From a virus: DNA of 64,000 bases. The notes below the pieces were generated by a model that had not been told where the DNA came from, ran no database searches, and saw only the letters and a program-made list of their open reading frames with translations. Shown one piece after another: positions 1-7,080 of the stretch; position 1 is the stretch's first letter; each line of letters starts with the position of its first letter. The position numbers were made by a program, and so were the translations under genes. Location of the stretch: the IMG/VR virus record IMGVR_UViG_3300031787_000016, positions 62,001 to 126,000 of that record. One strand, written 5' to 3'.

Positions 1-44
1 ATTTTATAGATACCTTGGGTCGAGGGGTATTGTTGAATAGACAT
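1..44 (-). CDS. GIY-YIG homing endonuclease, N-terminal fragment cut by window edge
   Basis: Reading the minus strand from 44 gives MSIQQYPSTQGIYK, with the G-I-Y half of a GIY-YIG nuclease motif near residue 11, and the frame runs off the window. Fourteen residues alone would be weak. The support comes from the upstream leader, which closely matches the leader of the complete GIY-YIG gene at 56295-57008. It lies just downstream of the capsid gene and its terminator, a common place for free-standing homing endonucleases in phages. Inferred role: intron-less homing endonuclease. Confidence 0.6.
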   Translation of the reverse strand, partial: MSIQQYPSTQGIYK

Positions 45-125
45 AAATTTTTACTGGTAAGATTGGTAAATTTAAAAAGCGACAGGGCTACCAGACCTTT
101 TCGAGTTGCAATCTCTATTCGCTTA
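45..125 (-). promoter_or_regulatory. Structured leader shared with the second GIY-YIG gene
   Basis: The minus strand from about 125 reads AGCGAATAGAGATTGCAACT followed by CGAAAAGG, then CCCTGTCGCTTTT, and later TTACCAGTAAA just before the start codon. The same blocks in the same order stand before the GIY-YIG gene at 56295. AGCGA can pair with TCGCT, and this stem is followed by T residues, so it may be an attenuator or small-RNA-like element. A TATACT box lies about 10 bases upstream of the shared block. Confidence 0.6.
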
Positions 126-140
126 TTTTTAGTATAACAA

Positions 141-176
141 AAAACCCCCTAAAGAATATACTTCTAAAGAGGGATT
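141..176 (-). terminator. Probable terminator after the capsid gene
   Basis: On the minus strand a CCCTC...GGGGG imperfect hairpin is followed by six T residues. It sits between the end of the capsid gene and the GIY-YIG leader, so it would end the head-gene transcript. Confidence 0.55.
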
Positions 177-201
177 TTCTTTTTAGTTAAAATAACTAAG
201 A

Positions 202-1452
202 TTAGGAGATTACAGTGAGTCCGTCAGCAGAGTTGAAGGTAGTAAATTCAGCAAGATTTACTGAACTTTCCAAGTTAGCCAATTTCGCAAAACGTCTGGC
301 ACTTCCAGTGCGACCTATAGTAGGAGCCGAAATCAACTGCATTGAAGCAGTGTTCGTGATGGAAAGAGGCGGGTCGCCAGCTTTGGTGTAAGTATTGACG
401 TACACGCCACTGCGCCCACCATTTTCTAAAGTACCGCCCAAAATACGATTAAATTGACCTTGACGGCTTAAGAAAACGACAGTACCTTCATCTAGTACGC
501 GAGTAGGGACAGATTTTCCTTCGTTGTCAGTTAGTTCAACATAGTCGTCAACCAATACGAACTTAGGAAGGAATCTACGAGTCATGACTTCGTTAACTTG
601 GTCAATGCTAGGAGTGCCAGTAATGACATTGCCTAGAACATTAGCAGCAACTACAGCCTCTTTAACAGACTTACAGCGAACCATGTTCAGAAGCAAACGC
701 TCCGAGATAGCAATCTCGTCAGCAGGGAAGCCATTAACCCATTTGTAGTTCGAGTGCATATCTACAAGGTCTTGTAAAGGGTCAGCAGTTTCATGCTGAG
801 TCCAATCGCGCTTCAAGCTATCAACAGTTTCAGTTCCGTTGTAATCCGTTTGATAAACTGGCTGAGGGAACATATTGCGGCGGACGGGCATTGCCTTGCG
901 CCAGTCAAGTGAAACGTTCAAACCTGTACGACGGTCGGTATACGCCATCTTACCAGTTTGAAGAGTCTGCCAAGCAAGATAGTCAATCAAGTTGATGTGA
1001 CCACGTACAAGAGAAGCTACTGAACCGAAAATGACCTTAGCCAATTCGTTATCTTGACCCAACTGTACTTTACCTTCAGAAACTTGGATGTTCTGGATGG
1101 TGATGTTGCGGAGCTTAGCGATTTCACTAACTTCTTGCATACGCCATTGGGTATCTTCATCCCAGTGATACGAAGTTGCTGCTTTGAAGTTACGAGCTTG
1201 AATGCGAGAGAAGTCGCCTTTTTTCGCTTCAGGGTAATCTTGACCAGTGGCAACCAAAGATGCAATGGGGTCAACGGTTGTACCGATGTAAGCAAGCCAG
1301 TCACGACCTGTCTTTTCAATCAAAGGTACATAAGTGTTGAGAACTTTGCTGCGTTCTTTGGTCTGACGAAGAGTATTGTTGATAACCAAGTCAGCCGCTT
1401 TAGCAGCACGTGCTTCTTTTAAGAAAGCTTCAATAGGGGACATTGTTGCCAT
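202..1452 (-). CDS. Major capsid protein
   Basis: This 416-residue protein has the length and layout of HK97-fold major capsid proteins of the lambda gpE-like family: a helical N-terminal stretch, a central region with YLAWQTLQTGKM and the later segment AISERLLLNM, and a beta-rich end with PKFVLVDDYVEL. It lies directly downstream of a decoration-like and a scaffold-like gene, which is the usual head order, and is followed by a terminator. It would form the icosahedral shell. The family call rests on motif recognition and gene order. The C-terminus carries ARRFAKLANLESSVNLAEF, which resembles the short F-rich peptides in the neighbouring virion proteins. Confidence 0.75.
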   Translation of the reverse strand: MATMSPIEAFLKEARAAKAADLVINNTLRQTKERSKVLNTYVPLIEKTGRDWLAYIGTTVDPIASLVATGQDYPEAKKGDFSRIQARNFKAATSYHWDEDTQWRMQEVSEIAKLRNITIQNIQVSEGKVQLGQDNELAKVIFGSVASLVRGHINLIDYLAWQTLQTGKMAYTDRRTGLNVSLDWRKAMPVRRNMFPQPVYQTDYNGTETVDSLKRDWTQHETADPLQDLVDMHSNYKWVNGFPADEIAISERLLLNMVRCKSVKEAVVAANVLGNVITGTPSIDQVNEVMTRRFLPKFVLVDDYVELTDNEGKSVPTRVLDEGTVVFLSRQGQFNRILGGTLENGGRSGVYVNTYTKAGDPPLSITNTASMQLISAPTIGRTGSARRFAKLANLESSVNLAEFTTFNSADGLTVIS

Positions 1453-1470
1453 TTTTTTTATATTTCTCCG

Positions 1471-2379
1471 TTATTTGTTGAAGTATGGCTTAATATGCAA
1501 GTGCAAACCAAACAAACGCTTCAACTGTAAATCGATGTATGGCAGATTATTTTGGTAGATACCAGCGATTTCACTGATAACTGCAAAATGGCGCACAGGC
1601 TCGTTAGTGAGGTCTACAGGGTCAGGGTACAAGCCAAGGACTTCTTCGACATTGATACCAACAATAGAGTTAATAGGTAAAGCTTGAGCCGCATTCGCCG
1701 CCAAAGTTACCGAGCGAACACCAGTAGTAGCATTTTCAGCACCGATAGCGAGAATCGTACCTAAAGGAGTGAGATTGTCACCTAAGTAACCAGCTTCAGT
1801 AGTTTCAACAACAACTTGACCAGCAGCACCAGAGGTAGCGAAATACACATTATAGCTATCGTTAGCATAAATGGTAGCAACAGCAGTGGAACCAACTTGA
1901 GCGAAGGTAATACCAGCAGTCAATAGAGCAGCAGCGTTAGCAGTTGCGAAATCAGCAGCAGCACCAGCACCAGTCTGAGTAGCTCCTACAGTTGCAGAGT
2001 AAGTTACACCAGCAATTTTGGCAGTGATGATGTCGCCAGTTGCAAAAGTGCCAATAAACTTGACTTTAGCGTGGCAATGCTTAGCGTACAGTACATCACC
2101 AACCTTGAATTGAGCGCAAGGGCTTTTCAATTGAATTGTAGGAGAGTTAGTAGCAGTAGCAGCGTTTAGGCGAGTGCGAGGGAGAAAACGGGCAACTCTT
2201 TCGCCAGAAGTGCCAGTAGTAGCGATAAAAGAACCTTCAGGAATCGAAGCGACACCTAAAGAGTCGAGTTGGACATCAGCGCTCTTAATTTCAACACCAT
2301 CAATTGCAACTTTCTTAGCTGCGGCGTTAAAAATGATTGCCTTACCGTTACGAATAAATTTTTGAGTTGTTAAATACAT
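1471..2379 (-). CDS. Probable head decoration or capsid-stabilising protein
   Basis: A 302-residue protein rich in Ala, Thr, Val and Gly, with long beta-like stretches (such as AKVKFIGTFATGDIITAKIAG) and no membrane segment or enzyme motif that I can see. Phage heads often have a decoration gene next to the capsid gene, and this one lies 18 bases upstream of it and 15 bases downstream of the scaffold-like gene. It could instead be a tail-tube or adaptor protein. The call is from context and composition only. Confidence 0.45.
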   Translation of the reverse strand: MYLTTQKFIRNGKAIIFNAAAKKVAIDGVEIKSADVQLDSLGVASIPEGSFIATTGTSGERVARFLPRTRLNAATATNSPTIQLKSPCAQFKVGDVLYAKHCHAKVKFIGTFATGDIITAKIAGVTYSATVGATQTGAGAAADFATANAAALLTAGITFAQVGSTAVATIYANDSYNVYFATSGAAGQVVVETTEAGYLGDNLTPLGTILAIGAENATTGVRSVTLAANAAQALPINSIVGINVEEVLGLYPDPVDLTNEPVRHFAVISEIAGIYQNNLPYIDLQLKRLFGLHLHIKPYFNK

Positions 2380-2394
2380 TGTGTTTTTTGCTCC

Positions 2395-3282
2395 TTATAG
2401 TCCGAAATCCAGACCCATAGCCACAAGGTCGCCCTTAGCAGCTTCTTCGAGGCTAGCCGAGAAATTAGCAGTTGCAACTTCTTCAGCACTCACGGAGAAA
2501 TCGGTGAACTGAGTAACATTAGCAACATTACGAAGTAAGCTGTACGCAAACTCCGACATATTGAGTTGTTCTTGCAAATCACGCGCACCGTTAGTTTGAG
2601 CAATGCCAGTGAATTGTGCTACTCGTTGGCGAGGGTCAGAGAAGTTACCGATAAGAGCTTCCTTCATTGCAGGGGTGATAATACCGTCAACAACATCTTG
2701 GCTAATACGAGCGTTCAAATCAGTCAAAGCTTGAGAAAGATTAGCTTCAAATTGAGCTTTGGCAAAGTTTGCATGTAAAGCTTCATTTTCTGCACGTACT
2801 CGTTGAATTTCTTCAGCTACGCTACGGTTAAAGTTAGCTTGAATTGCGGGATTATAAGCAGCCGCATAGTCTGCGCCTTGTTGTGCCATTTCTGGGTCTA
2901 CGCCTCCTTCAGCGTCTTCGTTTCCTTCATATTGTGCTTCTAGAGCTTCTCGGTCAGCTTCTTCAACTCCGCTTGCAACTTCGATAATAGTTTGAATATC
3001 TTCGTCGTTAGCGTCAGGGAAAGCTCCAATCATTGCTTCGAGAATGTCAGCATCATCAACGATATTTTCACCGCTAATGTAGCCAGTTACGTCTTCTTCG
3101 CTCAAACCAGTAGCTTGAACGAGAGCTTGTACACCAGCATCAATGTCGCCTTCATATTGGGCTTCAATTAAGTCTAGAAGTAATTCGCCAAAAGCATTGG
3201 TAGGATTGAGTTCGGTCGCTCCTTCCATACCAGCGCCCTGAGCGCCTAAATCTTGTTCTTCATCCATTTTTATTATTTTCAT
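2395..3282 (-). CDS. Scaffold-like acidic protein
   Basis: A 295-residue, strongly acidic protein with an N-terminal half full of D and E and a helical C-terminal half (IQRVRAENEALHANFAKAQF and following) that looks like a coiled coil. This composition, and its place upstream of the decoration-like and capsid genes, fit a capsid scaffold. It carries several F-centred peptides (QANFNRS, HANFAKAQF, ATANFSASL) resembling those of the protease and internal proteins, which may be cleavage sites. The start could be residue 1 or the methionine at residue 6. Confidence 0.5.
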   Translation of the reverse strand: MKIIKMDEEQDLGAQGAGMEGATELNPTNAFGELLLDLIEAQYEGDIDAGVQALVQATGLSEEDVTGYISGENIVDDADILEAMIGAFPDANDEDIQTIIEVASGVEEADREALEAQYEGNEDAEGGVDPEMAQQGADYAAAYNPAIQANFNRSVAEEIQRVRAENEALHANFAKAQFEANLSQALTDLNARISQDVVDGIITPAMKEALIGNFSDPRQRVAQFTGIAQTNGARDLQEQLNMSEFAYSLLRNVANVTQFTDFSVSAEEVATANFSASLEEAAKGDLVAMGLDFGL

Positions 3283-3298
3283 TTTTTAGGATTAAAAC

Positions 3299-3334
3299 AA
3301 TAATGCCACACCGATTTCTCAGCATGGCATTATT
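3299..3334. promoter_or_regulatory. 10-bp perfect hairpin between divergent genes
   Basis: AATAATGCCA (3299-3308) and TGGCATTATT (3325-3334) pair perfectly around a 16-base loop. It lies between the starts of the scaffold-like gene (minus) and the glycine-zipper gene (plus), so it could be an operator or leader structure. A T run on the plus side could also make it a terminator. Confidence 0.5.
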
Positions 3335-3359
3335 TATGGGTTTTTGGCGTAAGGTATAA

Positions 3360-4490
3360 TTGATAAATACAAAAACAAATCTAATGAATAGAAGAAACTT
3401 TCTTAAAAATTTAGGTTCGGCTACATACGAAGCAACAAAAGCTCAAGTACCAACTACACCTAAAATTATACAAAAAGTTCGGGAGATAGACGACTTTGCT
3501 ACCAAAGCAAAAAAGTACGATAATTTCGCGGAAAATATAAACAGTGGTCTTGAAAAATCTGTTAGTAGGCGACAATTTCTTAAAAATTCTGCTAAACCTG
3601 CTGCTAGGGCTGCTATTAATACATTAGAGTCTGGAGCGAAAGGTGCTGCTTATCTAAGTGAAGGTAGTCTTATACCTAACCCACAAACAATGCAGCCTAT
3701 ATCCTCCTTGGCAGATAAGTTTCGTGAAGCTGTTAGATACATTAAATTTCAGAAAGGGGAAGATATGAAACATTTTGCGAATTTTGGTTTTGGTAATGAG
3801 GTGGCTAAAGGTGTTGGTAGAAATGCACTTTTAATCGGTGGTGGATTATTGGGTTACGGTGCAGGTAAAGCTCTAGCTGGCAACCCCCAAGAAACGCCTG
3901 AATACATAGGCTACAATCAGTCGCAAGAATCTTGGAACAAAGACCCACAAAATGATATCCTCAAAGAAAAAGCTTTAAGTGACTATGATAGATACATTAA
4001 TACACCAGAAGCCAGAAAAGAAAAGTATTTGACTCAAGGTGGGGCTTTAGTCGGAACTGGTGTAGGTCTTGTTTTAGGTAAAAAATATTTAAGGGGTAGA
4101 GCTAATTTTGGTATTGGTTCTACGATTGGTCTTGGGTTAGCTGGAGGTCTTGCAGGTAACTATATTGGTAATAAGATTGGACGTAAGCCTGAAATTGATA
4201 ACCAATTTAATGAGTTGAACACAAACTTTTGGAACCGACACGATAAAGCCCAAGAAAACCCTCAAGAACTTGATAACCTTTACAAAGAGTATACAGATAA
4301 AAATAATTCTTTAAGAGAACAAAATCAACCATACATTGATGAAGTCAATAAACGGTCTACAATTGGTCTAGTTGCTGGTACTGGACTTGGGCTACTTGCC
4401 GCTAATCGTAAAACGTTAGCTAATCCTGTCAAAGCTTATAAAAACTGGCAATGGCAACAAAACAGAAAAAACAGTATGCCAATTAGATAA
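3360..4490 (+). CDS. Glycine-zipper virion protein with MKHFANF peptide
   Basis: A 376-residue protein read from a TTG at 3360 preceded by AAGG; an ATG at 3384 is the other candidate. The N-terminal third contains two RR-[NQ]-F-L-K-N units (MNRRNFLKN and SRRQFLKN). The peptide MKHFANFGFG follows in mid-protein. The rest is glycine-rich zipper segments able to span or perturb membranes (LLIGGGLLGYGAGKALAG, and STIGLGLAGGLAGNYIGNK). The same MKHFA peptide begins the next gene, two bases downstream. Inferred role: an internal head protein, possibly injected or acting in membrane passage. It runs against the surrounding minus-strand genes. Confidence 0.5.
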   Translation: MINTKTNLMNRRNFLKNLGSATYEATKAQVPTTPKIIQKVREIDDFATKAKKYDNFAENINSGLEKSVSRRQFLKNSAKPAARAAINTLESGAKGAAYLSEGSLIPNPQTMQPISSLADKFREAVRYIKFQKGEDMKHFANFGFGNEVAKGVGRNALLIGGGLLGYGAGKALAGNPQETPEYIGYNQSQESWNKDPQNDILKEKALSDYDRYINTPEARKEKYLTQGGALVGTGVGLVLGKKYLRGRANFGIGSTIGLGLAGGLAGNYIGNKIGRKPEIDNQFNELNTNFWNRHDKAQENPQELDNLYKEYTDKNNSLREQNQPYIDEVNKRSTIGLVAGTGLGLLAANRKTLANPVKAYKNWQWQQNRKNSMPIR

Positions 4491-4491
4491 C

Positions 4492-5904
4492 ATGAAACAC
4501 TTTGCAGACTTTGCTGACGAGAGACAGCCAATTACACTTCAAGAACATCAACAGCGAGTAGCAGACAAACTTGCCAATCAACGTGGTCTTATTGCATATC
4601 ATGGTCTTGGTAGTGGTAAAACTATAACTGGCATCAATGCGGCGGAAAAGTATGGTACAAATGGCACTGTAGTTGTTACTCCTGCAAAGCTTCAGGATAA
4701 TTTTCGCAAAGAGCTAAAAACATACGGTGCAAAAGGTAATTACGATATTTATTCATACGAAAAATTTCTTAGGGATAACCCCGACACTACTGACAAATTT
4801 CTTCTAATTGACGAAGCTCATAAACTCCGCAACAGCAACACAGCTAGAAGCCAAGGGTTATTAGCAGCCTCACGTAAAGCAAACAAAACATTATTATTAA
4901 GCGGAACCCCCATACAAAATAACGCTTCAGACATAGCTCCTTTAGTTAACATAGCTAGTGGAGAAGATATATTGCCGAGTGGAAGAGCCTTTACAGATAC
5001 CTATACAGAAAAGAAAACTACTAACCCTAATTTTATCGACCGCACATTCAAAGGAGCGCGACCTACTACTACAATTCAGCCTAAGAATCTAGAGGACTAC
5101 TACAATAAGTCTAAACAATACGTTGACTATTACTCACCAGAAGACAGGAGCAACTACCCAAGTGTAAATGAGCAGCGTGTAGATGTAGACCTAGACCCTA
5201 ATCAACTTAAATTATATAAACAAACCTACTCGCAACTACCATCTAAAGTTAGAAACATCTTGAACAGTGGTGGTCAAGAAGCTGCAACCGAAAAAGACGC
5301 ACAACGACTCAATACTTTTCTCAACTTAAATAGGCAAGCCTCTAATACTGCAAGAAAATATTATCGAGCAGGTGAAAAACAATACGACTCTAAAAGTTCA
5401 CGAATTTTACAAAATATTGCAGAAAACAAGTATCAAAAGAACCTTATATATTCCAACTACCTAGATAGCGGTCTTGAGGATGTTAAGCAGCGTCTAGGCT
5501 CTGACCCAAATGTTAAGTATGGGGAAATTCGTGGAGACATTAAACCAGAAGACCAGCGCCGAGTTTTGGACGACTACAATAATGACAGATTGAATACCTT
5601 GCTTGTATCTTCTGCTGGCGGTGAAGGATTAGACCTAAAAGGAACCAGAAGCGTTCACATTCTTGAGCCGCACTTCAACGATGAGAAAATTAATCAAGTA
5701 ATTGGTAGAGCAGCGAGGTATAAGTCTCACGCCAATTTGCCTGAAAAAGACCGTAACGTTCAAGTGTATAAGTATCAGTCCAAGTTCCCTAAAAATTGGT
5801 TTGGGCAGGAAGATAAGCGACCTACCGCAGACCAGTATTTATATAATTTATCGGAACGTAAGTCAGACTTGAATAACAAGTTCTTAGAAGGATTTAGGAA
5901 TTAG
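4492..5904 (+). CDS. SNF2-type superfamily 2 helicase with N-terminal MKHFADF peptide
   Basis: A compact 470-residue ATPase. Walker A is HGLGSGKT (about 37-44), the DEAH box is at 107-110 (LIDEAHKLRN), motif III is SGTPIQNN (137 onward), and motifs V and VI lie near the end (SSAGGEGLDLKG and QVIGRAARYKSH). This order is that of SNF2-like DNA translocases or helicases. It opens with MKHFADF, the short peptide shared with neighbouring virion proteins, which suggests that it may be packaged and act on DNA early in infection. An ordinary replication or recombination helicase would more likely sit with the replication genes of the right arm. Confidence 0.8.
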   Translation: MKHFADFADERQPITLQEHQQRVADKLANQRGLIAYHGLGSGKTITGINAAEKYGTNGTVVVTPAKLQDNFRKELKTYGAKGNYDIYSYEKFLRDNPDTTDKFLLIDEAHKLRNSNTARSQGLLAASRKANKTLLLSGTPIQNNASDIAPLVNIASGEDILPSGRAFTDTYTEKKTTNPNFIDRTFKGARPTTTIQPKNLEDYYNKSKQYVDYYSPEDRSNYPSVNEQRVDVDLDPNQLKLYKQTYSQLPSKVRNILNSGGQEAATEKDAQRLNTFLNLNRQASNTARKYYRAGEKQYDSKSSRILQNIAENKYQKNLIYSNYLDSGLEDVKQRLGSDPNVKYGEIRGDIKPEDQRRVLDDYNNDRLNTLLVSSAGGEGLDLKGTRSVHILEPHFNDEKINQVIGRAARYKSHANLPEKDRNVQVYKYQSKFPKNWFGQEDKRPTADQYLYNLSERKSDLNNKFLEGFRN

Positions 5905-5907
5905 TAA

Positions 5908-6053
5908 TTATCTGCCAAGTTTTCTACTAAGTGCGAGACTCCCTAACAGACCAACTCCAGCCCCAATCCAGCAAGAGGTACTTTGAGCCTATTTAGGAAA
6001 GAGTTATTATCAGCTTGGGAAAGTGGGGATATAAAGCTTGCGAAGTGTTTCAT
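5908..6053 (-). pseudogene. Frame-interrupted mini gene: MKHFASF peptide plus glycine-zipper tail
   Basis: From the ATG at 6053 the minus strand reads MKHFASFISPLSQADNNSF and continues to a stop at 5943, giving 36 residues. A different frame continues from about there as IGAGVGLLGSLALSRKLGR to a stop at 5908. Together these look like the head and tail of one short protein, MKHFA peptide then glycine zipper, broken by a frameshift. It may be a decayed copy of the neighbouring family, or a real frameshifted gene. Confidence 0.45.
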
Positions 6054-6057
6054 GTTT

Positions 6058-7080
6058 TTATGTTGTCTTATTTTCAAGATTATCTTTTTTGCTTAGTAAT
6101 TTTGCACCAAGCAGCCCAGTACCAGCCACACCAACTCCAGTAGCAATTCTAGCAGCAGTATCGCTATCCAAAGCGTTAGCAGTGCCATGCAGACCTTCTT
6201 GAGCATAGCTGAGCATCTTTGCCTTCTGGTTGTAATTAGCAGCCTTACGGGTCACCCATCGAGCCGCTACATTTTCTCCGCCAACACGCTTAGATGCTTT
6301 TCTTACTGCATTTGCCAAAGGTTTAGTGACAACTCTACCAACATCCTCAACAATACCAAACTCCGCTTGCAGTTTCTGACGTTTTATAAAATTGGCAGAC
6401 TTACGGATGGTTCGCGACATACCCAACCAACCTTTGAGTATCTGCGTATCTTGTCTTGCTCTAGTTTTGATTTTGTCTTGCAATTCTCTAGACCTAGCTT
6501 CCCATTTCTCGCGCAATGAAATGGTTTCGGGTATAGGTTGACCAGTTTCAACAGCTTTTTGGCGCAAACCAATGATACGTTCTCTTTCTGCTTCTCTAGG
6601 GTCTAGTATGTTGCGAACAGCTTTGCGAACACCTTTAGACTTTTGTTGCTGCCTCTCTACTCTCTTTAAGGCTCCAGCACGTTCTTCTGGTGTTTTGGAC
6701 GGTGGTTGAGGTACATCGCGTTTAATAGGTGTTGGTTCAGGTGTTGCGACTGTTGGTGGTGTGGGGGATTTCAGTTCCTCTACAAACTCCTTATCCATAC
6801 TAACTGCTGGTTTACCAGTTACTTTTGATACATAAGGCTTTTGAAGTTCTTTTTCAAGCAAACGACCTCGAATAGTGTTTACGCCTAATCCAGCAGCAGC
6901 ACCTATCCCAGAACCAGCAGCCGCATTACTAAGTACTTTACCCAGACGCTCGTTTGCGGTGGTAGATTGACGCTCTTCTTCAGACTCGGCAATACCAGTG
7001 CCGCGAAGCAAACCTGCCGCAGCACCTACACCTGCGCCTAACTTGACTGCGTTCAATGCAAAGTTTGCAGATTTACGCAT
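6058..7080 (-). CDS. Glycine-zipper virion protein with KSANF peptides
   Basis: A 340-residue protein starting MRKSANFALNAVK. It then has a glycine-zipper module broken by an acidic turn (GTGIAESEEERQST), a proline-rich and then highly basic middle, a second copy of the peptide (IRKSANFIKRQK), and a hydrophobic glycine-rich C-terminal helix (ATGVGVAGTGLLGAKLL). The module is also present in the adjacent 696-residue protein and in the kinase-like protein at 24751-25854. Inferred role: internal or injected virion protein processed at the SANF sites. It overlaps the upstream gene by 8 bases. Confidence 0.55.
   Translation of the reverse strand: MRKSANFALNAVKLGAGVGAAAGLLRGTGIAESEEERQSTTANERLGKVLSNAAAGSGIGAAAGLGVNTIRGRLLEKELQKPYVSKVTGKPAVSMDKEFVEELKSPTPPTVATPEPTPIKRDVPQPPSKTPEERAGALKRVERQQQKSKGVRKAVRNILDPREAERERIIGLRQKAVETGQPIPETISLREKWEARSRELQDKIKTRARQDTQILKGWLGMSRTIRKSANFIKRQKLQAEFGIVEDVGRVVTKPLANAVRKASKRVGGENVAARWVTRKAANYNQKAKMLSYAQEGLHGTANALDSDTAARIATGVGVAGTGLLGAKLLSKKDNLENKTT

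Noticed and set aside
1017-1422. Open frames of up to about 120 codons in other frames over the capsid gene and similar long shadows elsewhere
   Set aside because: They lie wholly inside well-supported genes, lack ribosome binding sites, and have shadow-like composition.
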